Positions 1 through 9,509 of a stretch of 64,000 nucleotides of DNA are shown here, in pieces (within the stretch, counting starts at the first letter, position 1; every line of letters starts with the position of its first letter). The translations under genes were made by a program, and so were the position numbers. The stretch spans positions 1-64,000 of the forward strand of contig NZ_VTUZ01000040.1 of the NCBI RefSeq assembly GCF_008369935.1, written 5' to 3'. Origin of the DNA: Paraburkholderia panacisoli. Its GTDB lineage: Bacteria > Pseudomonadota > Gammaproteobacteria > Burkholderiales > Burkholderiaceae. Under the pieces are notes generated by a model that saw only the letters and a program-made list of their open reading frames with translations, ran no database searches and was not told the DNA's origin.

Positions 1-251
1 GCTTCGCAACACGCCTCGCGGCTTGCCACGCATGACTCGGGGACATTGTGAGTCGCTATTTCTTACAACGTCGGGGACTTTCACCCCTTGAACACCACCG
101 GTCTCCCGGCGCACACTGTACATCCATACAGTATTCACGGCAATATGGAATCGTTGCGGAGAACTTCTTGAACACGCCTTCGGTCGGCCCGGGCCGGGCG
201 GGAATCCGCCAGCCCCACCGTTCGCGCAACGGCGCGAATAGTGACCGACGC
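1..251. other. Left-edge intergenic DNA
   Basis: No gene can be supported here. Open frames on both strands are short, have no ribosome binding site and look like no known protein. The stretch lies downstream of the wrbA-like gene, so it could hold its terminator, but no clear GC stem followed by a T run was found. Confidence 0.4.
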
Positions 252-851
252 TTAGCCAAACAACTTGTTGGCCGTCTGAGCAATCAGCTCGCCCTGGTGA
301 CGTGCGCCCTCGAGCTCGATCGCGCTCGGTTGGCGCTCGCCTTTTCCGCCGGCGATGGTCGTGGCTCCATAGGGAGCACCACCGACGATCTCGTCCAGCG
401 TCATCTGCCCATGGTGGCTGTATGGCAGACCAACGATGACCATGCCGAAGTGCAGCAGGTTGGTAATGACCGAGAACAGCGTCGTTTCCTGCCCGCCGTG
501 CTGACTGGCAGTCGACGTGAAAGCACCACCAACCTTGCCATTCAGCGCGCCGCTCATCCATAGGCCGCCGGCCTGATCGAGAAACGCGGCCATCTGGGAG
601 GAAATGCGCCCGAAACGGGTCGGCGTACCGACAACAATAGCGTCGTATTCGGCGAGCTCGGCGACCGTCGCAACCGGCGCTTGTTGGTCGAGCTTGAAGT
701 AGGCAGCCTTGGCTACATCCTCCGGCGCCGTTTCCGGCACCCGCTTGACATCGACTGTGGCGCCCGTCGAACGCACACCTTCAGCCACGGCATCGGCCAG
801 TGCTTCGACGTGACCATACGATGAGTAATACAGCACTAGAACCTTCGACAT
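252..851 (-). CDS. wrbA: WrbA-type NAD(P)H:quinone oxidoreductase
   Basis: This 199-residue flavodoxin-fold protein has the normal WrbA length. WrbA enzymes bind FMN and reduce quinones by two electrons in the cytoplasm, avoiding semiquinone radicals. Visible motifs are the FMN phosphate loop SSYGH at residues 10-14, GTPTRFG at 75-81, and the STASQHGGQET segment at 113-123 that is characteristic of WrbA rather than of plain flavodoxins. The ATG follows AGGAGTTCAAA. It appears to be the last gene of a minus-strand run with an SDR, a glutathione transferase and a SnoaL-like protein, all pointing away from a LysR gene near 3.1 kb. That setting suggests induction by quinones or electrophiles, which is an inference. 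Confidence 0.92.
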   Translation of the reverse strand: MSKVLVLYYSSYGHVEALADAVAEGVRSTGATVDVKRVPETAPEDVAKAAYFKLDQQAPVATVAELAEYDAIVVGTPTRFGRISSQMAAFLDQAGGLWMSGALNGKVGGAFTSTASQHGGQETTLFSVITNLLHFGMVIVGLPYSHHGQMTLDEIVGGAPYGATTIAGGKGERQPSAIELEGARHQGELIAQTANKLFG

Positions 852-1034
852 TTTGAACTCCTATTTATATAGATGCGGCGTTGCCGCCCTGGGGAATAGC
901 ACATTCCCGACAGCGCGCACTTCGCGGCTGCGGGACACAAACATCATTTGTCTGCGTGTGTTCGTACGAGAATTCGCTTTCGGGCAACCTGTACGGTGCC
1001 TGCGCATCGGACAACCGGGGAGATCACCACCGGG

Positions 1035-1400
1035 TCATGAAGGCATCGAATCGAGGAAGACGTAGAGCGCAGCAATCTTCTCATCGCGAACGATGATCAC
1101 ATCCACGCCCGTATAGTGAGGGGCCTCGTCCCGCGGGCCAGACCCCCACGCCAGGCGGCCACCGTTGTGCAGAGCCTGAGGCTCACCGTGTGGCGAATAG
1201 GCGAAATGCGGGTGTGTCGCGCGGAGTTCCCCAGAGAATGTGTCGAGAGCATCGTGCCCGACGAATACACCCGGAGGCGCGTAGAGCACGCAGTCCTCGG
1301 TATAGAGTTCCTCGATGGCCGCACGACGACGTTTAGCGTCGCCCTCGCCGAAGACTTCCTGAAGGTTGCGATAGAGCAATTCGTTGATACGATCGGTCAC
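1035..1400 (-). CDS. SnoaL-like / NTF2-fold protein
   Basis: The predicted 121-residue protein has the size and pattern of a single NTF2-like alpha+beta cone. An N-terminal helix with an acidic LYTEDCVLYAPP segment (about residues 32-43) leads into the typical beta sheet, ending VDVIIVRDEKIAALYVFLD. Such proteins act as small-molecule isomerases, hydrolases or binding partners, so no substrate can be named. The start is a GTG at 1398-1400 preceded by AAGGAG, a strong signal. It lies between the glutathione transferase and wrbA in the same orientation, so co-transcription in a redox or aromatic-detoxification operon is likely. Confidence 0.75.
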   Translation of the reverse strand: MTDRINELLYRNLQEVFGEGDAKRRRAAIEELYTEDCVLYAPPGVFVGHDALDTFSGELRATHPHFAYSPHGEPQALHNGGRLAWGSGPRDEAPHYTGVDVIIVRDEKIAALYVFLDSMPS

Positions 1401-1481
1401 AACTACTCTCCTTGCTGATTGACTACAAACTGGGCCAGATTACGTTGGGTGAATACTTAAAGAATGGAATGTCGCATCGCT

Positions 1482-2120
1482 CTACTGAGCGAGCGCCACG
1501 GTTCGTTCGATGGCGGTGACAACAGCGGGCCGCGTCGCGATTTCCTCATGCCAACTAGCGACGAACGGAAACTTGTCGAGGGTCGCGCCGATCGCCTGAT
1601 GACGCCACACCCAGCCGAAATGGGCGATGTCCGCAATGCTGTACTCATCGCCTGCAGCGTAAGAATGACGCTCGAGAACGTGGTTGAGCACGCCCAGCGT
1701 TCGTTCAACCTCTGCCAGCGCAAGCGCTTTTGCCTCGGGTTGCGGCGACGCTTGGATCGCGACCATGAAGGCCTGCAGGAACGCCGGGCTGAGGCCGGAC
1801 GCGTGGAAGAAAAGTTGCTCAAAGACCTTGCCGCGCCGCGGGCCATCCTTCGGAAGAAGCCGTCCAGTCTTCTCTGCAAGATGGACCAGAATCGCGGCGG
1901 ACTCGCCCAATACCAGGTCACCTTCTTCGGGAACAGAACGATCGATGAGAACCGGTACTTTCCCATTGGGATTCATTGCCTTGAAGGCGGCGGTCTTCTG
2001 CTCGCCCTGGCGCAGGTTAACGGGCACGAGCCGATAGTCGAGCCCCATCTCTTCCAACGCGATGGGGACTTTGAGACTATTGGGCGTGGCGAAAGCGTGA
2101 ACTTCGAACATGGTGTTCAT
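1482..2120 (-). CDS. Glutathione S-transferase family protein
   Basis: The protein is about 212 residues, the normal cytosolic GST length. It has an N-terminal thioredoxin-like domain with FATPNSLKVPIALEE near the glutathione site and NPNGKVPVL with the cis-proline near residue 55, then an all-helical C-terminal domain containing the DEYSIADIAHFGWV motif. The family conjugates or reduces electrophiles using glutathione. Three ATGs are possible. The second (2120) sits about 8 nt behind AAAGGAA and is preferred; the first (2126) would add MF. It is downstream of the SDR gene and upstream of the SnoaL-like gene, consistent with a detoxification operon. Confidence 0.88.
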   Translation of the reverse strand: MNTMFEVHAFATPNSLKVPIALEEMGLDYRLVPVNLRQGEQKTAAFKAMNPNGKVPVLIDRSVPEEGDLVLGESAAILVHLAEKTGRLLPKDGPRRGKVFEQLFFHASGLSPAFLQAFMVAIQASPQPEAKALALAEVERTLGVLNHVLERHSYAAGDEYSIADIAHFGWVWRHQAIGATLDKFPFVASWHEEIATRPAVVTAIERTVALAQ

Positions 2121-2222
2121 GAACATTTCCTTTGTGCGGTCTGGTCGCCTGGGTCGGCGCCTGGCGTGCTGTTGGAATTGAGTGGCCGGTATCGAATTGC
2201 CCGGCCGCTTCAGGACCTCTGA

Positions 2223-2978
2223 TCAAATCTGAGCTTGTCCACCATCGACGAAGATCTCCGTACCGGCGATGAAGCTCGAATCTGAGGAAGCGAGAAAGAC
2301 AGCGACACCCGCGACTTCGTCGGGATCGCCGACACGCCCGAGCGGGACTGTCGACGCCATGTGGTCGAGCATGCTCTGCTGCCGCGCGGCATCGGGGCCG
2401 GCCAGATCGACAAGGCCTGGTGTCTTGATCGGGCCCGGGCTGATCACGTTCACGCGGATGCCGCGAGACTTCAGGTCGAGCGTCCAGCTCCGGGCGAAGT
2501 TGCGCACCGCGGCTTTCGAGGCGCTATAGACACTGAACGCCGGCGTGCCCTTGATGCTGACGTTCGACGCAGTGAGTATCACCGAGGCGCCATCGACGAG
2601 GAGCGGCAACGCCTTCTGCACCGTAAAGAGCACGCCCTTCACGTTGCGATCGAACGTATCGTCGTACTGCTCTTCAGTGATCGCCCCCAAGGGCAACATC
2701 GATCCACCGCCTGCATTGACGAACAGCACATCGATGCGGCCTGCCTCAGTCTTTACGCGCTCGTAGAGCCGGTTGAGGTCGTTAAGATTGGCGGAATCCG
2801 CGTGCACACCGGTCGCCCTCGGCCCGATCGCCGCAACGGCGGCATCGAGGCCAGCCTGGTGACGGCCGGTCACAAAGACCCGCGCGCCCTCGCCCACTAA
2901 ACGCCGGGCGGTGGCAAGCCCGATACCGGTTGTGCCGCCGGTGACGACGGCTATCTTTCCTTCGAGTTTGCGTACCAT
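2223..2978 (-). CDS. SDR family NAD(P)-dependent oxidoreductase
   Basis: This is a classical short-chain dehydrogenase/reductase of 251 residues, the usual length. The cofactor motif TGGTTGIG is at 13-20, NAGG at 88-91, and the catalytic YxxxK is Tyr151/Lys155 in YSASKAAV, followed by RVNVISPGPI and a FVDGG end. The substrate is not readable from sequence. The ATG follows GGAGATAGATC. It is the promoter-proximal gene of the minus-strand GST/SnoaL/WrbA run and is divergent from the LysR gene, so it is the most likely direct target of that regulator. Confidence 0.92.
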   Translation of the reverse strand: MVRKLEGKIAVVTGGTTGIGLATARRLVGEGARVFVTGRHQAGLDAAVAAIGPRATGVHADSANLNDLNRLYERVKTEAGRIDVLFVNAGGGSMLPLGAITEEQYDDTFDRNVKGVLFTVQKALPLLVDGASVILTASNVSIKGTPAFSVYSASKAAVRNFARSWTLDLKSRGIRVNVISPGPIKTPGLVDLAGPDAARQQSMLDHMASTVPLGRVGDPDEVAGVAVFLASSDSSFIAGTEIFVDGGQAQI

Positions 2979-3077
2979 GATCTATCTCCATGCACAGCTG
3001 TGCGATGAGACAAATCTATGGCGGCATGCTACTTTTCGAAATAGAAATGATTGAAAACCATCGTTGCAGGATTGTCG

Positions 3078-4031
3078 ATGTCAAAGTTGCCAGACTTTGA
3101 GGGATTCGCGATGTTCGCGAAGGTCGCCGAAGAAGGTTCATTCGCCGCTGCTGCGGCGACAATGGGCGTCTCCGTTGCGACGGTTTCCCGGGCCGTCACC
3201 CGCCTCGAGGAGCGACTGGGGGGGCGGCTTTTTAACCGCACTTCCCGGCGACTTGCGCTCACGGACTACGGCCATATGCTCGCCGAGCGCGCGGCGAAAA
3301 TTTATGCCGACGCCGAAGAGGCTGAGGATTTCGCGCGTGAGACGTCAAGCCGTCCGCGTGGTCTGGTCAAGCTCGCTGCGCCAATCTTCTTCGGCGCTCG
3401 TTGGGTTGCCCCGCTGCTGCCGGAGTTCTTCCGGACCTATCCGGATATTTCCATGGAACTTCATCTCACGGATGCGCATGCTGATCTGATTGGTGATGGC
3501 TTCGACGCCGCCCTTCGTATCGCCATCCTGGAAGATTCGTCACTGGCTGCGCGTCTCATTGCACCCGTGCGCCGGTTTGTCGTGGCATCTCCAACTTACC
3601 TGTCTCGCTATGGTCGTCCGCAACACCCGTATGATCTTGGCGCTCACCAGTGTCTTACCTACGCCAACCGGAGAAAGCGGGACGTTTGGCGCTTTACCCA
3701 CCAAAGTGGCGAGGAATGCACGATCACGCCAACCGGCGCGTTGCGAGCAACAAACGTTGAAGCGTTACTGCCCACGCTTCTCGCGGGACTTGCCATCACG
3801 GAGCTTCCCGAGTTCGTTGCGACGCAGTATTTTCCCGACAAACAGCTCGAACCGATTTTGACCGATTGGCGCTTGCCCGAAGGCGGTCTATATTTCGTCA
3901 CGCCCACTGCCCGCGCACGGCCCGCAAAGGTTAGCGCGTTGGCCGACTTCTTCATCTCCAAACTCACCACGGCAGAATGGAGCGCCGAGACGCTGATGGG
4001 CTGGAAGTCACCTGGCCATCACGGCCGGTGA
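3078..4031 (+). CDS. LysR family transcriptional regulator
   Basis: About 317 residues: an N-terminal winged helix-turn-helix (AEEGSFAAAAATMGVSVATVSRAV pattern near residues 15-40, then LGGRLFNRTSRRLALT) followed by a periplasmic-binding-like effector domain. The reading frame extends upstream to a TTG at 3051, but the ATG at 3078 sits 7 nt behind AGGA and matches the family start. It diverges from the SDR-GST-SnoaL-WrbA operon with about 100 nt between starts, the classical layout of a LysR controlling its neighbour. The sequence type is close to the AaeR/DsdC-like group with an FNRTSRRL recognition helix. The inducer is unknown; a quinone or electrophile is a guess. Confidence 0.92.
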   Translation: MSKLPDFEGFAMFAKVAEEGSFAAAAATMGVSVATVSRAVTRLEERLGGRLFNRTSRRLALTDYGHMLAERAAKIYADAEEAEDFARETSSRPRGLVKLAAPIFFGARWVAPLLPEFFRTYPDISMELHLTDAHADLIGDGFDAALRIAILEDSSLAARLIAPVRRFVVASPTYLSRYGRPQHPYDLGAHQCLTYANRRKRDVWRFTHQSGEECTITPTGALRATNVEALLPTLLAGLAITELPEFVATQYFPDKQLEPILTDWRLPEGGLYFVTPTARARPAKVSALADFFISKLTTAEWSAETLMGWKSPGHHGR

Positions 4032-4708
4032 ATGCGCCCCTTTCCAAAGGTGCTGTTACGTTAAAGCATTCATAACGCCTTTGGGGGGGAGGACGTCCAT
4101 TCGCCCAGAAAGCGAACGGATCTTGAGTGATCTCAGTGAAGCGTTGCCAGGCCGCGAAGTGTGCGGCGAGCTGTTTGCGATAGAGCGAGGCGCGTGACAG
4201 GTGTTGCTTGATCAAGTGCGACGATGAGATCCGCGCGATGCGGTGCGCGATTCATGCCTGCGAACGCGGCAAGGAGGTGATGCACGGTCATCTGGAGCCG
4301 CTGCTGGTCCAGCATGTTCCCGTAGCAGGCTTACACACACTCGACACCACTGTTACGCCGCAGTGCAGCCCGCCGCGCCCGCCTGTCCTCAACTGAACGT
4401 GCGTCCGTCCGGATCCCATCGTTCACCTTTAACGGCACCGACGTTGGTCAACCTGCTTTCCTCTCACTCATGGTAACTCGCAGCCGTCCCAACGACACTT
4501 CGATGGCGGTTATCAGGCCACATCGAGTGGCAGCCCATTAGTGTTCCTTAATTCAAATTAGCTAAATTAGCTTCTCTTGTTTCTGTAATAGCGGCACACT
4601 GGCGCCATCCGATTCTCCACGTCCCGATCCGAAGGCCGCAAATCAACCGGTCCTGTGGACCATTCCGTCGAACCCTTCTTCGCTCCAATGCAAGACGAGG
4701 AGGCAATC
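4032..4708. other. Intergenic stretch with decayed coding sequence
   Basis: No intact gene is supported. The minus strand from about 4315 to 3964 carries two overlapping short open frames (60 and 83 residues) that look like pieces of one basic, helix-rich protein interrupted by a frameshift, but the family is not recognised. The AT-richer DNA near 4550-4600 (repeated AGCTAAATTAGCT-like sequence) is a plausible promoter for the methyltransferase stub that follows. Confidence 0.3.
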
Positions 4709-5062
4709 ATGGCTATTCATACCGGGAACCTTGCCAGGTTCTATAGTGCATTTCATCATCGTCGTGAACCGGTCATATACGCTTCCACGATAGTTGCCAG
4801 CAATAGACTGGGACTCTATAGAGCGCTGGCTGAGAATCCGTCGTCAGCAGAAGAACTTGCGAATACAACCAAAACAGAATTGTGCTGCGTGAGCGAGTGG
4901 TTGGCCGACCTCGCCGCTTCTGGCTATCTCCAGTACGATGCGGCTAGCCAGCGATACTGGATGACCGAAGAGCAGGCATATGCGCTCGCCGACAAGGCTG
5001 GCAATGCTTTCATCAGAGGCGCATTCGCAACCTGGCGCAATACGAAGCTATTCGCGAGATGA
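4709..5062 (+). pseudogene. Truncated methyltransferase: winged-helix N-terminal part only
   Basis: The frame starts at an ATG 6 nt behind GAGGAGG and encodes about 117 residues. They resemble the N-terminal dimerisation/winged-helix module of class I SAM-dependent methyltransferases: VIYASTIVASNRLGLYRAL, then SSAEELANTT and WLADLAASGYLQYD with a wing ending in YWMTEEQAYALAD. The Rossmann domain with its GxGxG motif never appears. The frame ends with a stop after NTKLFAR and the following DNA has no matching continuation. I read it as a 3-prime-truncated gene; a small stand-alone DNA-binding protein is the alternative. Confidence 0.5.
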
Positions 5063-5534
5063 ACCAAAACAATCGATGCTCTTGTCGCGCGCTGGCCGCC
5101 GTGCTGTCAATATTTCATATTTCGGCATCGGAATCCGCCAAAGGCGTTACTGGCCAGCGCGGCCAATCAAGAAGCTGATGCCGTCGAACCTGTGAGCTCG
5201 ATGACCCAGCAACCGCCAGCGAATCCGCCTCGAGCTTCCGTAACCGACCCACAAGGAACGATCGGATTCCCGCTAGACGGACATTCAAATTGCTTGGGGA
5301 TGGCACGCCAGACGAGGAACCGAGAAACACCTGGCGGCCGAAAAACATCGGGGCACGCAACGCCGGCCTTCACCTCATGGATACCTCAATAACCTGGCGC
5401 AGGATGCGAACGTTAGGCAGTTCGCAAACGAAGAGCGGGCCGGCCTGATGCATGGCAGGCGGCCGGACGCTTGACGCCAGGTCCGGCCGCGCACGAGCGT
5501 AGAATTGCGGTAGGTAGGTGACAGGGGCCGCATT
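5063..5534. other. Intergenic DNA after the methyltransferase stub
   Basis: Nothing coding is supported. Short frames on both strands lack start signals and homology. The last 60 bases form the leader of the isoaspartate methyltransferase gene, with AGGGG 9 nt ahead of its GTG start. Confidence 0.35.
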
Positions 5535-6275
5535 GTGAAACCATTCACATTCTGGCTGCGCATCCTGATTCCAGCAATCGCATTGATGTGGCTGTATTCT
5601 GGTGTTCACGCCTCTGACGATTTTGCGTCGCGCCGGGCGAGAATGGTCATGGATATCGCAGCATTGACCGCTGACACCGGCACCGAAACCGGCAGGCATA
5701 CCATCGATGCGCGCGTGATGGCAGCCATGGAACAGGTGCCTCGCCACAAGTTTGTTCCGCCCGAAGAGGAGCAAAACGCATACGAGAACAGGCCGCTTCC
5801 CATCGGCTATGGCCAGACCATTTCGCAGCCTTACATTATTGCCCTGATGACCGACCTGATGATGGTCAAGCCCACTGATGTCGTGCTCGAGGTCGGCACC
5901 GGCTCCGGCTACCAGGCTGCGATCCTGGCAAGTCTGGCACGGGCCGTCTATACGATCGAGATCATCGAACCCTTGGGAAGGCAGGCGCAGGAGCGTCTGC
6001 AACGGCTCGCGTACAAGCAGGTGGAAACCAGGGTGGGCGACGGTTATTACGGATGGGAAGCCCACGCGCCCTACGACGCCATCATCGTCACCGCCGCTGC
6101 CAGCCATGTCCCTCCCCCCCTCATGCGGCAATTGAAGCCGGGCGGCAGAATGGTTATTCCGGTGGGCGCGCAGTTTCTGACCCAGTACCTGCTGCTGATC
6201 GAAAAATCGGACGACGGAACAGTTTCCACCAAACAGATCTTGCCAGTCAGATTCGTGCCATTGGTTGCGCACTGA
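5535..6275 (+). CDS. pcm: Protein-L-isoaspartate O-methyltransferase with signal peptide
   Basis: A 246-residue member of the PCMT family, which transfers methyl from SAM to isoaspartyl residues and so starts repair of aged proteins. Motifs are HKFVPPEEEQ with nearby PIGYGQTISQPYIIALM (substrate and SAM entrance), the SAM loop VGTGSGYQ near residue 120, IEIIEPL, and the C-terminal KPGGRMVIPVG. The first 28 residues (MKPFTFWLRI, then a hydrophobic core and an Ala-rich end near GVHAS) look like a Sec signal peptide or anchor, unlike the usual cytosolic enzyme. The GTG start follows AGGGG. The next gene downstream, a spermidine-synthase-like membrane protein, begins about 110 nt later and may be co-transcribed. 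Confidence 0.9.
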   Translation: MKPFTFWLRILIPAIALMWLYSGVHASDDFASRRARMVMDIAALTADTGTETGRHTIDARVMAAMEQVPRHKFVPPEEEQNAYENRPLPIGYGQTISQPYIIALMTDLMMVKPTDVVLEVGTGSGYQAAILASLARAVYTIEIIEPLGRQAQERLQRLAYKQVETRVGDGYYGWEAHAPYDAIIVTAAASHVPPPLMRQLKPGGRMVIPVGAQFLTQYLLLIEKSDDGTVSTKQILPVRFVPLVAH

Positions 6276-6383
6276 TTCGGCGGTGAGGTGTGAATGTGCG
6301 AAGGGACAGGGTGATCCCGCGCACCTGCGTTGCCGTTGATCAAGCGCGTCCTTCGTGCCGCATCCTTTCCCATTCGCGCGATC

Positions 6384-8885
6384 ATGCCTTCTGCGCCTTT
6401 GTTCGCCCTCTCCGTGCTCTCGGCCGCGGTGCTCGGCTACGAGATCCTGTTGATGCGCCTGTTTTCCATCATCCTTTGGCACCACTTTGCCTATATGATG
6501 ATCAGTATTGCCCTGCTGGGATACGGTGCAGCCGGTGCAATGGTGGCGTTAGCGCAGCGTTGGCTGGCGCCCAGGTTTGCCGCCGTGTTCGCTGGCGGCG
6601 CCATTCTGTTCGGCGTTTCCGCGATCGCCTCTTTCGCGCTCGCCCAGCGCGTCGCGTTCAACCCCCTCGAGATTCTGTGGGATCCGCAGCAGCCGCTGCG
6701 CCTTCTCCTGATTTATCTGCTCCTGTTCGTCCCTTTTTTTTGCGCCGCGACCAGTGTCTGTCTCACCTTCACACGGTTCAATGACCAGATTCCCCGCATT
6801 TACAGTTTTGATATTGTCGGAGCCGGATTAGGCAGCCTCGCCGTCATCGTTGTGCTGTTCGCCCTTGCTCCGGTGGATGCGCTCCGACTTCTGGGCGGTG
6901 TAGGTCTGATAGCGGCGGCGCTGGCATGCATCGAGTGCCGCTGGCATCGACACTGGTTGCCGGTGCTGTTGCTGGGCGCTGCGGCCGTTTTGCCGGCCAG
7001 CGTGCCACGCGACTGGATCGCGCTACGGCCGTCTGAGTACAAGGAATTGAGCCAGACCCTGCGCATCAAGGACGCACACGTGATCGCTGAAAGCTCGAGC
7101 CCACTGGGTCTCATCACTGTAGTGGAAAGCCCTTTGATTCCTTTGCGCCACGCACCGGGACTCAGCCTCAACGCGACCATGGAGCCGCCGCCCCAGTTGG
7201 GCGTCTTTACCGATGGTGACGGGCTCTCCGCACTCAATCGCTATGACGGACAGCGCAAGCCGCTCAGCTATCTGGACTACCTCACCTCCGCGCTTCCTTA
7301 CCACTTGCTGGAGCGCCCCAGGGTCCTGGTACTTGGCAGCGGCGCGGGGGCCGATGTGTTGCAGGCGCTTTACCACCAGGCGAGCGCAATCGACGCGGTG
7401 GAACTGAATCCGCAGGTGATCGACGCGGTGCAAGGCCGCCTTGCCGATTTCTCCGGCAAGCCATACAGCGCACCCAACGTTCGCGTCTTTACCGGCGAAG
7501 CGCGCAGCTTCATCGCTGGGCACGGCGAGCACTATGATCTCATCCAGGTCGCGCTGCTGGATTCGTTCGGCGCCTCGTCGGCCGGCCTTTACGCGCTTTC
7601 CGAGAGCTATTTGTACACGGTGGAAGCGTTCCAGGACTATCTTCGCCATCTCAACCCGGGTGGCATGCTGGCGATTACGCGCTGGGTCACGCTACCGCCA
7701 CGCGACATCCTGAAATTGTTTGCGACGGCGATGCTGGCCATGGAGGACGCCGGCGTGGCACAGCCCTCCCGCCGGCTCGTGCTGATCCGCGGCTGGAAGA
7801 CTACCACGCTGCTGGTCAAGAACGGAGAGTTCAGTGCCGCGGAAACCGTCGCCCTGCAAGGCTTCTGCCGTGCCCGCTCGTTCGACGTCGGATACTATCC
7901 AGGGATGCAAGCCGCGGAGGCGAACCGCTACAACGTGCTTGAAAAGCCTTACTTCTTCGAAGCCACGCAAGCGTTGCTGAGCACCGACCGCGACAGGTTC
8001 TGGGCACGCTACAAGTTCGATGTTCGCCCCGCCACGGACGACAAACCGTACTTCTTTCACTTCTTCAAATGGCGTTCGCTTCCTGAACTCCTCGCCTTGA
8101 AGGAGCAAGGCGGTCTGCCTTTGCTGGAATGGGGTTATCCGGTGCTGATCGCGACCCTGCTTCAGGCCACCTTGGCAGCATTGATCTTGATCCTCTTTCC
8201 GCTCTGGATGATAAGGCGCAGCCAACGCTTCGCCCTCAGATCGCCACCGTCAACGACAACCCTTGCCGGCGACACCACCGCATCGGCGGCACTATCCGGG
8301 CGGCGAGTTGCTATCTATTTCCTCGCGATTGGTTTCGCCTTCATGTTCGTCGAAATCGCGTTCATCCAAAAATTCATCCTGTTCTTGAGTCACCCGCTCT
8401 ATGCCGTCGCGGTGGTGCTGTGTGCGTTCCTTTCGTTTGCCGGGCTGGGAAGCCGGTATTCGCAGCGCCTGCAAGGGGAGCAAGCGCGTTTACTCAGCCC
8501 CGAGCCAACCTCGCGCTGGATCAGGAATCGCCAGCCCCTGCTGGCAAGGACCATTCTCGCGATCTCCGTGATCTCCCTGCTCTACCTCGCCATCCTCCCC
8601 ACCCTGTTCCGTCTGCTGATGTTCCTACCCGATCCGACCAGAATCGCCATCGCCGCACTGCTGGTCGCCCCGCTCGCATTTGCGATGGGCATCCCCTTCC
8701 CACTGGGGCTCGGCCGCGTTGCCGCCAGCGCCGAAGCACTCGTGCCCTGGGCGTGGGGCATCAACGCCTGCACTTCGGTAGTGGCTGCGGTTCTGGCAAC
8801 AGTGTTGGCGATCCATCTTGGATTTGCCGCGGTGATAGTGATAGCGATCCTGCTGTATGTCGTGGCGGCGGCCGCGTGTCCGTAG
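6384..8885 (+). CDS. Polytopic membrane protein with spermidine-synthase-like SAM domain
   Basis: About 833 residues. The N-terminal third is a run of hydrophobic helices beginning LFALSVLSAAVLGYEILLMR. A soluble class I methyltransferase/aminopropyltransferase-like domain follows, with VLVLGSGAGADVL near residue 314, the acidic AVELNPQV and a PGGML segment. A second group of helices follows from about residue 590. This architecture is found in bacterial membrane spermidine-synthase-like proteins of unknown substrate; true spermidine synthases lack the membrane parts. The ATG at 6384 matches family starts. The frame is also open upstream to a TTG at 6330, and neither has a strong ribosome binding site. 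The gene follows the exported pcm, suggesting a shared envelope role (inference). Confidence 0.8.
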   Translation: MPSAPLFALSVLSAAVLGYEILLMRLFSIILWHHFAYMMISIALLGYGAAGAMVALAQRWLAPRFAAVFAGGAILFGVSAIASFALAQRVAFNPLEILWDPQQPLRLLLIYLLLFVPFFCAATSVCLTFTRFNDQIPRIYSFDIVGAGLGSLAVIVVLFALAPVDALRLLGGVGLIAAALACIECRWHRHWLPVLLLGAAAVLPASVPRDWIALRPSEYKELSQTLRIKDAHVIAESSSPLGLITVVESPLIPLRHAPGLSLNATMEPPPQLGVFTDGDGLSALNRYDGQRKPLSYLDYLTSALPYHLLERPRVLVLGSGAGADVLQALYHQASAIDAVELNPQVIDAVQGRLADFSGKPYSAPNVRVFTGEARSFIAGHGEHYDLIQVALLDSFGASSAGLYALSESYLYTVEAFQDYLRHLNPGGMLAITRWVTLPPRDILKLFATAMLAMEDAGVAQPSRRLVLIRGWKTTTLLVKNGEFSAAETVALQGFCRARSFDVGYYPGMQAAEANRYNVLEKPYFFEATQALLSTDRDRFWARYKFDVRPATDDKPYFFHFFKWRSLPELLALKEQGGLPLLEWGYPVLIATLLQATLAALILILFPLWMIRRSQRFALRSPPSTTTLAGDTTASAALSGRRVAIYFLAIGFAFMFVEIAFIQKFILFLSHPLYAVAVVLCAFLSFAGLGSRYSQRLQGEQARLLSPEPTSRWIRNRQPLLARTILAISVISLLYLAILPTLFRLLMFLPDPTRIAIAALLVAPLAFAMGIPFPLGLGRVAASAEALVPWAWGINACTSVVAAVLATVLAIHLGFAAVIVIAILLYVVAAAACP

Positions 8886-9509
8886 TCCCGTCCCGGTCCG
8901 AATGAGCCTGCCCCGAGGTCTACTGCCCCGCTTCAGGAACCGTGCTCGCGCGGCTTGCCAAACGGGCTGTCGCAGCCGCACTCGGCCGCAGTTGCCCCCT
9001 TTGTTGCCGCCTGCTTACTCCATGCGAGGACTGGCGAGCGTCGGCCCCAGCGATGCGACGCTCGCGGCCAATCCGCGCGTCACGCCCGCCTGCGGCCCAA
9101 GTCCGGCGTGGCCGGCTTGTCGGCCTCATGTCTGCGCGGGCGAGATAGGCGGATTCTCACGCTGCCGTCCACGATCCCGGTGAAAGAGTCCTGTTGCCGC
9201 TTAATAAATTCAGCGTGGCCGTTGGCTTAGAGTATTCAAGCAGATGTATCGCCCATGGGCCGCTAACGGCCGGTTCTTGCCCATAGCGACATGACAAATC
9301 CAGCCGAGGGCGACGCCCGTCCAGCCGCAACTTGATAAACAGGGCGGGCCCCGCGGTTAAGCCAGCTTCCATCTCTGGATCGACGAAGCGCAGGCGAAAG
9401 CCAACGCCTGCTGCGAAATCAAGCGACGCCTGCCACGCAGACGGCCTATGATGAAATCATCAAATCATCGGGGCGTCACTTGCGCCTCCTAGCCCAAAGG
9501 AGCGAGAAC
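8886..9509. other. Long GC-rich intergenic region
   Basis: No gene is supported over roughly 620 nt. Several 70-100 residue frames exist on both strands but are Arg/Pro-rich, lack ribosome binding sites and look like frame shadows of GC-rich DNA. The last 40 nt contain the dodecin leader. Confidence 0.4.

Noticed and set aside
1464..2222. Plus-strand frame of 252 codons
   Set aside because: Antisense to the glutathione transferase gene; no motifs.
5370..6485. Minus-strand frame of 371 codons
   Set aside because: Antisense to pcm, which has clear SAM motifs. A frame shadow.
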